From Gemmatales bacterium (GTDB lineage Bacteria; Planctomycetota; Planctomycetia; Gemmatales; Gemmataceae), in the NCBI GenBank assembly GCA_026004675.1, contig BPJP01000011.1, positions 1 through 64,000 of the forward strand: a DNA stretch of 64,000 bases. Direction: 5' to 3'. A model generated the notes under the pieces. The model had not been told where the DNA came from, searched no databases, and saw only the letters and a list, made by a program, of their open reading frames with translations. Each line of letters opens with the position of its first letter. Within the stretch, counting starts at the first letter, position 1. A program made the position numbers and the translations under genes. This document shows, in pieces, positions 1 to 10,402 of the stretch.

Positions 1-1
1 G

Positions 2-277
2 GTCGTGCGGGAAATGGTACGTGTTCTCAAACGGGGCGGCCAGCTTTTTGTTCGCGATTTGCTTCGACCCCAAGATGAGCAGGCCGTCAGCCGTCTGGTC
101 GAATCATATGCCGGTTCGGCGAATGCCCATCAGCAACAGATGTTTGCCGACTCGTTACGTGCCGCACTGACGCTGGATGAAATGAAATCCCTGGTCCAGT
201 CCATTGGCTTCGCGCCCGACGAGGTGCAACAGACTACGGACCGCCATTGGACCTGGCGGGCTGTCAAGTCCTGGTAA
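2..277 (+). CDS. Class I SAM-dependent methyltransferase, C-terminal part (5' end outside window)
   Basis: This is the last ~90 residues of a protein whose reading frame is open to the left edge of the window. It begins with a V-L-K-R-G-G-Q-L-F-V strand typical of the late Rossmann beta strands of class I methyltransferases ('v..lkpGG.l.v.D'). It ends in an amphipathic tail with a conserved-looking W-T-W-R-A. The substrate cannot be inferred from the fragment. The GTG at position 5 is unlikely to be the true start because the methyltransferase core is missing. It converges with pnp, leaving about 25 bases between them. Confidence 0.6.
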   Translation, partial: VVREMVRVLKRGGQLFVRDLLRPQDEQAVSRLVESYAGSANAHQQQMFADSLRAALTLDEMKSLVQSIGFAPDEVQQTTDRHWTWRAVKSW

Positions 278-302
278 CCGAAAAAAGACGGAAATCCGTG
301 GT

Positions 303-2436
303 TTATTCATTTCCCGGCGAACGTTTCGGCGTTCGACTGCTGCCGGCGGCTTGCTCCCTCAGCACGGCTTTTCGCGACAGTTTGACGCGGTCGTGTTCAT
401 CGATGGCGATTACCTTGACTTGGATTTGATCACCGACGCGGACGACTGAATCGACCCGATCGACAAATTTGTCGTCGAGTTCACTAATATGGCAGAGGCC
501 GTCGCGGCCGGGCAGAATCTCGATAAAGGCGCCGAAATCCTTGATCGACGTGACGCGACCTTCATAGATTTTTCCGACGCGCACCTCTTCCGTGATGGCT
601 TCGACCTTGAGCCTGGCTGCTTCCACTCCGGCGCGATCCTGGTGCGAGATGTAGACGGTGCCATCCTCTTCGATATCGATTTTTGCGCCGGTGGCTTCCT
701 GGATACCTTTGATCGTTTTGCCTCCCGGGCCGATGAGCATGCCGATTTTTTCAGGATTGATGTGCATGCGAAGCATCTGAGGAGCATAGCCGCTGATTTC
801 ATGCCTTGGTTGTCGCAAGGTGGTCAGCATAGCTTTGAGAATTTCCCGTCGTGCTTCGCGAGCTTGTTCCAAGGTCGCACGGATGATTTCCTCGTCGATG
901 CCATCGATCTTCAGGTCGAGTTGGATGCCCGTGATGCCTCGCCCTGTGCCGGCGACTTTGAAATCCATGTCGCCAAAGTGGTCTTCATCGCCAACGATAT
1001 CGGTCAAGAGGGTGAAACGGTCTCCTTCCTTGACCAGCCCGATGGAAATACCAGCGACGGGGTCGGAGATGGGAACGCCGGCATCCATCAGAGAGAGGGT
1101 GCCGCCGCATACGCTGGCCATGCTGCTCGAACCATTCGACTCGAGGATTTCCGAGACGGTGCGAATGGTGTAAGAAAATTTTTCTGGATTAGGGATGACG
1201 GCTTTCAGGCTTCTCTCGGCCAAAGCGCCGTGACCGATTTCCCGCCGGCCAGGGCCGCGGATCGGTCGGCATTCGCCCCACACTAAAGGGGGGAAAGTTG
1301 TAATCGAGCATGAATTTCTTGCTGTATTCTTCCCCCAGGCCATCGACGCGTTGCTCGTCGCTGACGGTACCCAAAGTGGTTGTGACCAGAGCCTGGGTTT
1401 CGCCGCGCTGGAAAAGTGCGGAACCGTGCGTTCGCGGCAAAATACCGACTTCGCAATGAATCGGACGGAGTTCTTTCAAGCCTCGGCCGTCGATCCGTTT
1501 GCCCTCCAGGATCAAGTCGCGAACCACCTTGCTTTCCAGCGCTTCAATGGCTTGGAGCACTTTTTCCTTGGGATGCTCTCCTTCACCGTCGGCAGGGACG
1601 AATTCATTGATGATGCGTTCTTTCAATTCGCGGACGCGTTCAGCGCGTTCCTGCTTTCCCAGAGTTTGCTTGCGTTCCTTGAATTCCTCGTAAAAGCGTT
1701 CCTGGAAAATCTGGACCAGCGGGTTCGGCTCAGGCGCGGGGTATTCCGGTTTGGGATCGAGACCGGCCTGGCGCCGCAATTCCTCGATCGTCTCAGCGAC
1801 CCGGCGAACATGGTCCTGGGCGAACAGGATCGCTTGAACCATGTTTTCTTCGGAAAACTCGCGGGCGAATCCTTCGATCATTGTAACAGCGTCTTTCGTC
1901 CCGGCGACGACGAGATCGAGGTCGCTTTCTTCCAGTTGGCTGGCGGTCGGCATGAGGACGAATTCATTGTCGATTCGGCCAACGCGGACGGCGCCAGTCG
2001 GTTTTTGAAACGGAATGTGCGACAGGTACAATGCCGCACTCGCCCCGTTCATCGACAGGACATCAGGATCGTTTTCCTTGTCGGATGACAGGACAACGGC
2101 CATGATCTGGACTTCGTTGAAATAGTTGGAAGGAAAGAGGGGCCGAATCGGCCGATCCATCAAACGGGCAGTGAGTATCTCCTTGGTCGTTGGTCTGCCT
2201 TCTCGTTTGATGAAACCGCCAGGGAATTTCCCCGCCGCGTATGTGCGTTCGCGATAGTCGACGGTCAAGGGAAAGAAATCGCGACCCGGGTCTACTTCTC
2301 CTTCGACAGCGGCTACCAGGGTAACGGTGTCGCCATAACGAACGAGCACGCTTCCGTGTGCCTGTTTAGCGAGTTTTCCAGTTTCGATGATGAGTTTGTG
2401 GGCACCAAGCTCCAATTCGACACGACTCTCCTGCAC
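303..2436 (-). CDS. pnp: Polyribonucleotide nucleotidyltransferase (PNPase), interrupted by an apparent frameshift
   Basis: PNPase degrades RNA 3'->5' by phosphorolysis and is a core part of bacterial mRNA turnover. The N-terminal RNase PH domain starts from a GTG at 2436 preceded by an AGGA box. The second RNase PH domain contains F-M-L-D-Y-N-F-P-P-F-S-V-G. A KH domain (I-G-M-L-I-G-P-G-G-K-T-I) and a C-terminal S1 domain (F-G-A-F-I-E-I) follow. The frame breaks after F-S-V-G. Removing one base from the CCCC run at 1276-1279 (plus strand) restores the family sequence E-C-R-P-I-R-G-P-G-R-R-E-I-G-H-G. Total length is then about 710 residues, normal for the family. It lies just downstream of rpsO, the classical rpsO-pnp arrangement. 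I treat the break as a probable sequencing error because this gene is rarely lost. Confidence 0.9.
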
Positions 2437-2551
2437 GGCAGATTCCTCACAACAGACCGGCGGAGTAGCTCGCTAGTGCGGGGAAGAGGATCGGCGACCT
2501 CAAGAGAGATGCTATCGGCCTGGTCGCCCTGGTGGCCGATTCGACGGTACG

Positions 2552-2821
2552 CTACTTTCTCAGACCAAGTCGGCTGATCACGTTCAGGTAGCGATCGCGG
2601 TCTTTCTTGCGAAGGTAGGCCAACAGCCCGGACCGCTTGCTGACCATCTTCAAAAGGCCACGCCGGCTGGCGTGGTCCTTCTTGTGAATGCGCAAGTGCT
2701 CGGTCAGATCGGTAATCCGCGCCGTCAATAATGCAATCTGCACTTCCGGCGAGCCCGTGTCAGAGTCCGCGCGCTTGTACTGGTCAATTATTTCCGACTT
2801 GCGGTCCTTCGTAATTGCCAT
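2552..2821 (-). CDS. rpsO: 30S ribosomal protein S15
   Basis: This 89-residue protein matches S15 along its whole length. It has the D-T-G-S-P-E-V-Q-I-A segment that begins the helical core, the H-K-K-D-H-A-S-R-R-G-L-L rRNA-binding segment, and the C-terminal L-R-K-K-D-R-Y-L basic helix. S15 binds the central domain of 16S rRNA early in 30S assembly. The start at 2821 gives the canonical length; an upstream in-frame extension is not conserved-looking. It is the first gene of the rpsO-pnp pair, 115 bases ahead of pnp. Confidence 0.96.
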   Translation of the reverse strand: MAITKDRKSEIIDQYKRADSDTGSPEVQIALLTARITDLTEHLRIHKKDHASRRGLLKMVSKRSGLLAYLRKKDRDRYLNVISRLGLRK

Positions 2822-3140
2822 TCCGGTCCTCGTCGCGTTGTACTGCTTACCACTCCAACCTTGACATTCTAATTCTTCCACCCATTTTGTTTTATGAATG
2901 TATCAGCCGGCCAGGAGATTTCAAGAGTAAACCGCCGGAAGACGGAAGGGATTTTGGCGATTTTCTTTCATCGTTCGTTGGCGTGACAACTTCGCCATTT
3001 CCGCCCCAAGAAACGATCAAGCAACTCCCTCGACGGCGCTACTTTTCGGTTTCTTTTCGGGATTTACCTTCGCAGGTCCTGGAGAAACCGATAGAATTTC
3101 ACGAAACCTGCTGCCAGGAGCCGCCTACATGGAGGTCATC
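2822..3140. other. Divergent intergenic region between rpsO and the helicase gene
   Basis: About 320 bases separate the starts of two divergent genes and must hold promoters for both. A TTGACA hexamer lies at 2861-2866 on the plus strand, but I see no convincing -10 element at the right distance. I see no hairpin, RNA gene or coding sequence here. Confidence 0.4.
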
Positions 3141-5370
3141 ATGCCGTTCGATCATCTCGCTGATTTAACTCCGGCCCAGCGTGAAGCGGTTACGCATACG
3201 GAAGGGCCTCTCCTCGTTCTGGCGGGAGCTGGCAGTGGTAAAACACGGGTTATCACTCGCCGAATCATCCATCTGCTTCACGAGGGAATCCGCCCCGCCA
3301 ATATCCTGGCTATCACGTTTACCAACAAGGCGGCGGGGGAGATGAGGCAGCGTGTGGAAGCGATGATCCCCCACAGCCGCGTCTGGATCTCCACGTTTCA
3401 TGCGTTTGGCGTGCGGATCATGCGTCGCTACGCCGAGCGCTTTTCGCTCGATCGCAATTTCACGATCTATGACCAGGATGATCGGCTCCGTGTTGTAAAA
3501 GCGGCGATCGAGGCGGCCAACTTCGATCGCATCCGTTTCTCGCCGGATCGCGTCCAGGCAGCCATCAGTCGAGCGAAGAACCAGTTGCTGACGCCGCACG
3601 CGTATGCCCGCAAAGCCGGTGACTTTTTCGAGCAGGTCGTCGCGGAAATTTATCCCATCTACCAGAAAAAGCTCCACGATGCCAATGCCGTCGATTTCGA
3701 CGATCTACTCCTGGTGCCCGCTCTGGCTCTCAAACACGATGCGGAACTGCGAGCCGAACTCGACGCCCAGTTCCAGTACGTTTTGATCGACGAATACCAG
3801 GACACCAACCTGGCACAATACGAAATCGCCCGTGGCTTGTCGATCGACCAGCCCAATTTGTGCGTTGTTGGCGACCCCGACCAGTCGATCTACAAATGGC
3901 GCGGTTCCGATTTGCGAAACATCCTGGATTTTGAACGGGATTTCCCCAACGCCAGGATCATCGCTTTGGATCGTAACTATCGAAGTACCCAGCGAATCTT
4001 GCAGGCGGCCAGTTACTTGATCGCTCACAACCGGCAGCGGAAACGCAAGCAACTGACGACCGATAACGATATTGGTAAACCGGTGCAAGTCACGACTTAT
4101 GTTACCGGTCTCGATGAAGCGGATGCCGTAGCGCGTCGGATCAAAGAGGCAGTGGTGTCGGGCAGGAGACATTATCGGGATTTCGCCGTCTTCATGCGCA
4201 TCAACGCGCTGTCGCGTGCTTTCGAAACTGCATTCGTGAAGCACCGCATTCCGTTCCAGATCGTCCGGGGGTTGGCTTTCTTTGATCGGAAGGAGAACAA
4301 GGACATCATGGCGTATGTGCGTTTGTTGCTCAATCCGCGCGATGATGTTTCCTTTCTGCGCATCGTCAATGAACCGCCGCGAGGCATCGGCAAGGTGTCG
4401 CTGGCACACTTGCAGAGTCATGCCGAAGCTCGTGAACTGTCGCTTTTGGAAGCAGCGGCCGAGGCCGACAAGATATCGGCCATCAAAGGGAAGGCGGCAG
4501 CGGGCTTGCGCGACTTCGCGGGCATGATCCGCCAGTTGCACCAGCACGTCGACGATGAACCGGATGCCTTGATTCGCCGCGTGCTCGACATGAGCGGCTA
4601 CCGCGCTATGCTGTTGGCCAGCAAGGACCAGCAAGACGCGGAACGCTTGGCGAATATCGAGGAATTGGTCACAGCGGCCAGGCTGTTTGCAGCAGAGAAC
4701 GATGGCGCCACCATTGCCGATTTCGTTGAAAACATTACCCTCGCGGGGGACGTCGACGGTTGGGACGATGCCCAGGACAACGTCGCTATCATGACGCTGC
4801 ACGCATCGAAGGGATTAGAATTTCCAGTCGTCTTTATCGTTGCCGTCGAACAAGGCATCCTTCCCCATGAACGCAGCCTCGCCAATGACGACGACCTGGA
4901 AGAAGAACGTCGGCTGGCTTTTGTCGGCATGACCCGGGCGAAGGAAGAACTCTATCTTTCGTATTCCCGTATGCGCGAATTCCGCGGCCAAACCCTGTAC
5001 ACCCGCCCAAGTCAATTCATCGAAGAACTGCCAAGAGACGAAATCGAACATGAAGATTCGTCCGGAGGCTGGCCGACGGTTTCGCCGGCTATCGATGAAT
5101 GGCGCGGCGGCAGTCATTACGCCAACGAGGGCTGGCAAGAAGCGGGCATCGAACCGAGACGCCGCCGTCCAAAGTCCCCGGCGGCGGTTGCTGCCAGGGA
5201 TGGCGATTTTTCCATCGGCATGATTGTCCGCCACGACCGTTATGGCCAAGGCACGATCGTTGCGGTCAGCGGTTCTGGGCGCCAATCGTCGGGTGCGCGT
5301 GCGATTCAAGTACGACGATGAGCGAACGTTCGTCGTCGCCAAAGCGAATCTCGAAGTGATTTCCCGTTGA
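3141..5370 (+). CDS. UvrD/PcrA-type superfamily 1 DNA helicase, apparent frameshift near the C-terminus
   Basis: This is an ATP-dependent 3'->5' helicase of the UvrD/Rep/PcrA family, acting in nucleotide excision repair and replication-fork maintenance. Visible motifs in order are the Q-motif region L-T-P-A-Q-R-E-A-V, Walker A A-G-A-G-S-G-K-T-R, motif Ia I-T-F-T-N-K-A-A, motif II L-I-D-E-Y-Q-D-T-N, motif III G-D-P-D-Q-S-I-Y-K-W-R-G, motif IV N-Y-R-S-T, motif V T-L-H-A-S-K-G-L-E-F and motif VI V-G-M-T-R-A-K-E. The start at 3141 is chosen because GGAGG lies five bases upstream. As given, the frame ends at 5321. Deleting one G from the GGG at 5277-5279 extends it to 5370 and restores a PcrA-like tail (R-V-R-V-R-F-K-Y-D-D-E), so the break looks like a sequencing error. 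Confidence 0.92.
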
Positions 5371-5404
5371 TTGTCGTGTTTTCGGTGGACCTCATTGACA
5401 GGTG

Positions 5405-6688
5405 TTATTGCGTGGATTTCTCACCGATGCAATACAGCGCATGCAGGGTGCGCAAATAGATCCGGTTGCCGCAAATCACCGGAGAAGCGAAGCCCCCATC
5501 GTTCAAGTCGTTTTGCGCGAGAAGCTCGAATTGTCGTCCGGCTTTGAAAACAAAAAGTTTTCCTGTTTCATCGGGCACGTACAGCTTGTCCTTGACCAGC
5601 ACGGGTGAAGCGCTAAAAGAGCCACCCAGCCGCTGGCTCCAGAGTTGGTTGCCCGATCGGCCTTCGAAGCAAGTGGCGATGCCATTGTCATTGACGATAT
5701 AGACCAAACCATTGTGACAGACCGGCGAGGGAACATACGTCACACCATTACGGCTGCGCCAAACGATATGGGAATCAGTGACGTCGCCTCGACCGTCAGC
5801 GCGGATGCAGAGGATTTCCTTATCCGGGTAGCCGCCACTGGCGATCACGTAGTCGTCGAAGAACGCGACGGTGTTCGCACAGGTAGCGGTCGGTCCGGAA
5901 CAGCGCCACAGCTCCTCACCGGTGACCGGATTGTAGCTGGCCACGATGCCGGCGCCGGATATCAACAGCTGATCCCTGCCCGCGACCCGTGCCACAACAG
6001 GAGTGGCATAGGTATCCTCATTAGGCCGGCTCTTGCGCCAGACCAACTCTCCCGTCTTGCGGTCCAATGCCGCGATAAAACCAGCTTGATCATTATCACC
6101 AGCGACGATGAGCAACGACTGGAACAACACCGGCGACGAGCCGTAGCCGTGTTTGGAACGGAAATTCCCTACCGATTTTCGCCAGGCAAGTTCGCCGTCG
6201 TGGTTATAGGCCGTGGCGACGATCGCGCCATCGTTGTTGAAGACGACGTAAACCCGGTCCGCGTCACAGGCCGGCGAGGCTGAAGCTTGTGAGTTCTTGC
6301 TGTGCATGCGCATGAAGCCTCCCTCGTGAACCGTCCTGGTCCATTCGATGGTGCCGCTTTGCCGATTGAGGCAGAGAAGTTGTTGTCGTTGCGATTGATC
6401 ATCGGCGGTGGTCAGGAAAATCCGGTTTGCCCAGATAGCCGGGCTTGAATGCCCCCGCCCAGGCAGGTCCGTTTTCCAGAGAATATTCTTTTCCGTGCTC
6501 CAGGTGGTTGGCACATCCTGATCGCTAGCATGACCATCGCGGTTTTTGCCACGCCACCAGGGCCAGTCCGTGTCGGCCACCTCTATGTCAACCATTTCGA
6601 CCGCGGAGGCAGGAATCTCCGGATTGTTGAATCGCGAGCAGCCTGCGGGGAGTATGAACAAGAGAACGATTGCGACTCGCCAGTACAT
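5405..6688 (-). CDS. PQQ-binding-like beta-propeller lipoprotein
   Basis: This secreted protein of about 427 residues begins at an ATG at 6688 with a hydrophobic signal and a lipobox-like L-P-A-G-C, so it is probably lipid-anchored. The rest is a series of WD-like/PQQ blades with repeated G-x-L-x-W and L-Y-V-P-D-E-T-G-K-L-F-V-F patterns, as in outer-membrane-assembly BamB-like and quinoprotein dehydrogenase-like domains. Planctomycetes encode many such proteins and their substrates are generally unknown. I see no haem-binding CxxCH motif, so a complete alcohol dehydrogenase is unlikely. It is divergent from the prepilin gene and convergent with the helicase. Confidence 0.85.
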   Translation of the reverse strand: MYWRVAIVLLFILPAGCSRFNNPEIPASAVEMVDIEVADTDWPWWRGKNRDGHASDQDVPTTWSTEKNILWKTDLPGRGHSSPAIWANRIFLTTADDQSQRQQLLCLNRQSGTIEWTRTVHEGGFMRMHSKNSQASASPACDADRVYVVFNNDGAIVATAYNHDGELAWRKSVGNFRSKHGYGSSPVLFQSLLIVAGDNDQAGFIAALDRKTGELVWRKSRPNEDTYATPVVARVAGRDQLLISGAGIVASYNPVTGEELWRCSGPTATCANTVAFFDDYVIASGGYPDKEILCIRADGRGDVTDSHIVWRSRNGVTYVPSPVCHNGLVYIVNDNGIATCFEGRSGNQLWSQRLGGSFSASPVLVKDKLYVPDETGKLFVFKAGRQFELLAQNDLNDGGFASPVICGNRIYLRTLHALYCIGEKSTQ

Positions 6689-6798
6689 GATTCGTTTTCC
6701 TGGTTTGGAAGAACTCAGTGATTTTCGACGCACGCTATTCTAGACGACGGGAAGGCGAATTTCTTTCGAATTATTGACATACGGAAAGGAGCCGCCAG

Positions 6799-7329
6799 AT
6801 GAGCCGAATCCGATCGGCATTCACATTAATCGAATTGCTTGTCGTTATCGCCATCATCGGGGCTTTGCTGCCTTTACTGTTGCCGGCCGTGCAAAAGGTG
6901 CGCAACACTGCCGACCGAATGCGTTGTTCTTCCCGGCTACATCAGATCGGTGTTGCCGTTGAAATGTACCTCGACACGAACAATGGCATTTACCCGGATG
7001 CGGCCATGTTGCCCAGCCAAACGCCGAACAAACCCGGTTTGCATCGGGCACTGGCGGCTTATTGCGAAAACAACATGGAGGTTTTTCACTGCCCCAGCGA
7101 CCACGAGCCTGCGACGAAGCAACCTGACTTCTACTTCAAGCGTGAAGGGTTGAGTTACGAATACCCTGCCAGCATATGGGCAAACAAGACGCGCGAACAG
7201 GTTGAAGCTCGCTTGCGCCGGGGCAGTCATCAACTCTGGCTGGCCTACGACTATAGCTATTTTCACGGCAGCCAAAGCAATCCGAATTCCCGCAACTTCC
7301 TTTATGCCGACGGACACGTCGCTCACTGA
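6799..7329 (+). CDS. Short DUF1559-like prepilin / type II secretion pseudopilin
   Basis: The N-terminus S-A-F-T-L-I-E-L-L-V-V-I-A-I-I is a class III prepilin signal: a short basic leader, cleavage before Phe, the Glu at +5, then a long hydrophobic helix. The protein ends with N-F-L-Y-A-D-G-H-V-A-H, the 'H-X9-DG' motif that closes DUF1559 proteins, a family hugely expanded in planctomycetes. At 176 residues it is shorter than the usual ~300. The residue before the cleavage site is Ala rather than the usual Gly, which could slow processing by the prepilin peptidase. The start at 6799 follows AAGGAG eight to ten bases upstream. Confidence 0.85.
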   Translation: MSRIRSAFTLIELLVVIAIIGALLPLLLPAVQKVRNTADRMRCSSRLHQIGVAVEMYLDTNNGIYPDAAMLPSQTPNKPGLHRALAAYCENNMEVFHCPSDHEPATKQPDFYFKREGLSYEYPASIWANKTREQVEARLRRGSHQLWLAYDYSYFHGSQSNPNSRNFLYADGHVAH

Positions 7330-7332
7330 GAA

Positions 7333-7824
7333 TCAGGACCGGCTCGGGTCCGGCTCGGCGAGAATCTTTTGCTTTTGAGCTTCACGAAAGCGCTGCAACG
7401 CTTCGCGGTATTTCGGCTCGCTCAAAGCCAGGATGGCGACGGCAAAAAGCGCACTGTTGACCGCCCCGGCCCGGCCGATCGCCAACGTTCCCACCGGTAT
7501 GCCGCCAGGCATCTGCACAATGGACAGAAGCGAATCGAGTCCTTTGAGCGAAGCCGACTCCATCGGTACGCCGAGCACAGGCAAGATCGTCTTTGCCGCC
7601 AGAACACCGGGCAAGTGGGCCGCTCCACCGGCGGCGGCAATCAACACCTTCAACCCACGCTCCTCCGCCGTCGCTGCGTACTCCAACGCCTGGTCAGGCG
7701 TCCGGTGGGCGGACAGTACCCGTACTTCATAGGGCACCTGCAACTCGTCCAACATGCGTGTGGCGTTGGACATCGTCTCCCAATCGGATTTCGAACCCAT
7801 GACAATACCGACCAGCGGTTGCAT
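7333..7824 (-). CDS. purE: 5-(carboxyamino)imidazole ribonucleotide mutase (PurE class I)
   Basis: PurE isomerises N5-CAIR to CAIR in de novo purine synthesis. The 163-residue sequence shows the phosphate-binding G-S-K-S-D-W-E-T-M, the catalytic S-A-H-R-T-P region, A-A-G-G-A-A-H-L-P-G-V and the V-Q-M-P-G-G-I-P-V-G-T loop, all diagnostic of bacterial class I PurE. No purK is adjacent in this window. Its stop codon lies three bases from the end of the convergent prepilin gene. Confidence 0.96.
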   Translation of the reverse strand: MQPLVGIVMGSKSDWETMSNATRMLDELQVPYEVRVLSAHRTPDQALEYAATAEERGLKVLIAAAGGAAHLPGVLAAKTILPVLGVPMESASLKGLDSLLSIVQMPGGIPVGTLAIGRAGAVNSALFAVAILALSEPKYREALQRFREAQKQKILAEPDPSRS

Positions 7825-7965
7825 TTTCGTCCTTTCTCTGCCAAGTCCGAAAAACCATTTGCCGACGGTCTGTCTTAGGAATCTTCGGCCAAAAAGAAAC
7901 CCGTGAGGGCGAAAAAAAGCCGGCCAAAGAGATAAGGAATGAAAGGAATGAATTGAGGCGGCACC

Positions 7966-8310
7966 TTAGCCCGGCGGCCAATGCATTTCCCGCCCGCCTA
8001 GCAAGTGCATGTGCAAATGAGGAACCGTCTGGCCCGCCTGCTCTCGACAATTGATGACCAATCGGTATCCGTCTTTCAATCCCAGTTCGCGAGCCAGCTG
8101 TACTGCGACCCAATGCAGCTTGCCTAGCAGCTCGACGTCGCTTTCCTGGATCTCATCGTGTGTGCGAATGACTTTTTTCGGAATGATCAGCACGTGAACG
8201 GGAGCTTGTGGATTGATATCCCGAAAGGCAAGACACTGCTCATCTTCATAGACGATATCCGCCTGGATTTGCCGGTCGATGATCTTTTGAAAAATATTTT
8301 CCGTCATCAT
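7966..8310 (-). CDS. Histidine triad (HIT/HINT) nucleotide-binding protein
   Basis: This 114-residue protein of the HINT branch of the HIT superfamily has the catalytic V-P-H-L-H-M-H-L-L-G-G motif (His-x-His-x-His) near its C-terminus. The N-terminal I-F-Q-K-I-I-D-R-Q-I-Q-A and A-F-R-D-I-N-P-Q-A-P-V-H segments are typical. Members hydrolyse purine nucleoside phosphoramidates or acyl-adenylates; the physiological substrate is unknown. Two tandem Met codons open the frame. It follows the YdjY-type lipoprotein gene on the same strand with a ~30-base gap, so they may be co-transcribed. Confidence 0.93.
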   Translation of the reverse strand: MMTENIFQKIIDRQIQADIVYEDEQCLAFRDINPQAPVHVLIIPKKVIRTHDEIQESDVELLGKLHWVAVQLARELGLKDGYRLVINCREQAGQTVPHLHMHLLGGREMHWPPG

Positions 8311-8340
8311 GACTGTGTCTCACCTGAGGATGACCGCCGG

Positions 8341-9114
8341 TTATTTCTTGGTCGGGTTTTTGTCGGAAACCGGTTCCAGGATCACGAGAACTTTGGTTCC
8401 CACTGGAGGTATCAGTTTGGAATTAGGTCCATACTCGAGGCTTTCGTTGTCGCGCGGACTGTTGACCGGTATGTCCATCAGGGCGGTTGGCAAGTTGGCA
8501 ACACAGATGTAGCCGCCGTCTTCGTCGGCCAGGTAGCGGGGCACCTTGTCGACGGCAGGATCCTGATAAAATCGGCTGCCGCAAAACACCCATCCGTGCA
8601 CGAGCTTTTTCTTGCTCTTCAAATCCACGACCCAATCCTCCGCGGGAACGCGAACCTTTTTCCCGTCCTTCTCATACTCGATCGTCACTTTGATCCGCGT
8701 CCCGGTGGGGGGGATGACCTCGATCTTATCCTTTACTTCCTTGTACTGAACCGGCTTGCCTGGCACGGCACCGGCAGCAAGCAAGGCGGTATGAATCTGG
8801 CTTGCTTTCGTTTTCGTCACCAGAATGGACTCGTGCTCCTTGGTGTCGTTCTTGCACAACAGGCATTCCAATAAAAAGCCCTGCTCGCGGAAGCAAACCT
8901 TCGCTTCGACGTACACCCGGCGCGTTTTGCCCTCCACCTCGAACCAGATGCCGTCGGCGATTTTGGTCTTTTTCGCTGTCGGCTGGCTGGGTGCGGGCGC
9001 GAAACTTGTCTGATATTGCTCTTCGCGCCGGCTGGTTTCACCTGTGTCGCAACCTGCCAGACCCACCATACCGGCAACCAACGCCACAACAGAGATGATT
9101 CGTTGCTTATTCAT
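8341..9114 (-). CDS. YdjY domain-containing lipoprotein
   Basis: The preferred ATG at 9114 opens a lipoprotein signal (hydrophobic stretch ending V-G-L-A-G-C-D), about 257 residues in total. The body resembles the YdjY domain: a K-V-C-F-R-E-Q-G-F-L-L-E-C-L-L-C-K segment followed by paired beta-strand repeats with V-P-A-E-D-W-V-V-D and W-V-F-C-G-S-R-F. Planctomycete genomes carry several such secreted proteins and no enzymatic function is known. The paired Cys in E-C-L-L-C-K could form a disulphide. It sits between metF and the HIT gene on the same strand. Confidence 0.7.
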   Translation of the reverse strand: MNKQRIISVVALVAGMVGLAGCDTGETSRREEQYQTSFAPAPSQPTAKKTKIADGIWFEVEGKTRRVYVEAKVCFREQGFLLECLLCKNDTKEHESILVTKTKASQIHTALLAAGAVPGKPVQYKEVKDKIEVIPPTGTRIKVTIEYEKDGKKVRVPAEDWVVDLKSKKKLVHGWVFCGSRFYQDPAVDKVPRYLADEDGGYICVANLPTALMDIPVNSPRDNESLEYGPNSKLIPPVGTKVLVILEPVSDKNPTKK

Positions 9115-9192
9115 ACTGGCAGAATAGCAAGCCGGTGGAGCAATGCCAAGGAGAATCGCGCCGACCCGTGTGCCGATCACTTTGCGATCTTG

Positions 9193-10131
9193 TCATGAGG
9201 CGACTCCATGACGAGGCGTATTTCCGCCACGCAACTGGTCGATAACAGGTTGCAATTCACTCATGATCTGTTTCATGTGATTGGACTTGTTGAGGACATA
9301 GAAGTGGATACCCGGAACGCCCCGGAGCAACAGGTCTTTGGCCTGCTGGACGCATTGGCGGATGCCGATCTGTTCGGCCTTGGCATCGTCGTCATCCGCG
9401 GCGTCAAGCTGGGCATGCAGTTCCTCCGGAATCCGCGATCCGCATAGCGAGGTGATCCGCCGAATCTGTTTCGCCGAAAGAATCGGCAATAAACCAGGTA
9501 CGATGGGTTGGCTGACACCGACGCGGCGTGCTTCGTCGACAAAGCGATAATAGTCGCTATTGTCGTAAAAAAGCTGGGTAATCACGATATCCGCCCCGGC
9601 ATCGACCTTGCGTTTCAAATTGGCGAGGTCGGTAGCCAGATCGGGAGCCTCGATATGCTTTTCCGGATACCCGGCCACGGCGATGCCGAAATCCACGATA
9701 CCTTGGCGCTGGCAAAAATCGTGGATGTGCTCGACGAGTTGATTGGCATGGGCGTAGCCATCAGCGGGCGGTCGAAACTCGGCTTCGCCTTTCGGAGGAT
9801 CGCCGCGCAATGCGACGATGTTTTCAATGTTCGCCCCGTAAAAGTCACGAAGGATTTGGTCGAGGTCGGCTCGGCTGGAACCAACGCAAGTCAAATGGCA
9901 CGCCGTTTCCACCTGGTATTCCCGTTTGATCAGCGATGCGATTTCCAAGGTGCGTTCGCGCGTCGAACCCAAGGCTCCGTAGGTTACCGTCATGAAACTG
10001 GGACGCAGCTCGATCAACTCGGGAAGAATCCGATGCAGTTGCGTCAAGGCTGCATCCGTTTTCGGCGGAAACAACTCGAAGGAAATGATCGGTCTCGACT
10101 GCGCGGAAAAGAAATCTTTAAATCGCATCAT
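9193..10131 (-). CDS. metF: Methylenetetrahydrofolate reductase
   Basis: This flavoenzyme reduces 5,10-methylene-THF to 5-methyl-THF for methionine synthesis. The ~312-residue TIM-barrel sequence has the N-terminal S-F-E-L-F-P-P-K-T motif, T-V-T-Y-G-A-L-G-S-T, the H-L-T-C-V-G strand, the A-L-R-G-D-P-P loop for flavin binding and the I-T-Q-L-F-Y-D segment. Length and motifs are normal for bacterial MetF. The first two codons are both Met. I saw no SAM or cobalamin riboswitch in the ~270 bases upstream. Confidence 0.95.
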   Translation of the reverse strand: MMRFKDFFSAQSRPIISFELFPPKTDAALTQLHRILPELIELRPSFMTVTYGALGSTRERTLEIASLIKREYQVETACHLTCVGSSRADLDQILRDFYGANIENIVALRGDPPKGEAEFRPPADGYAHANQLVEHIHDFCQRQGIVDFGIAVAGYPEKHIEAPDLATDLANLKRKVDAGADIVITQLFYDNSDYYRFVDEARRVGVSQPIVPGLLPILSAKQIRRITSLCGSRIPEELHAQLDAADDDDAKAEQIGIRQCVQQAKDLLLRGVPGIHFYVLNKSNHMKQIMSELQPVIDQLRGGNTPRHGVAS

Positions 10132-10402
10132 CGCTCCCTATATCGGACCGGATTGAACCAGAAGAGTATGCTAACAAAAATGCCGATGGGTTCGAGGCCA
10201 ACTGTTTTGGCCCGATATCCTTCCGTAACTTCCTGCTTTACCAGAAAGACTCATCTTTCTCGAGGATCGGCGATTGCATCTGGTTGCCGAGTGCTCGGAT
10301 GTGAAGTATCTCCTTGTTGCCTTTGGACATTGCATGGTTTGGCCGGTCGTGCTAGCATATCGCATCTTCACGACCAACTCGCCTGTTGTCCAAGGAGGGA
10401 CG

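Noticed and set aside
303..2436. pnp as a pseudogene or as two genes
   Set aside because: One extra base in a CCCC run explains the break and all domains are otherwise perfect; the gene is normally retained.
2861..2890. Promoter with TTGACA on the plus strand
   Set aside because: No acceptable -10 hexamer 16-18 bases downstream.
3705..4802. 365-residue minus-strand open frame
   Set aside because: Antisense shadow of the helicase gene.
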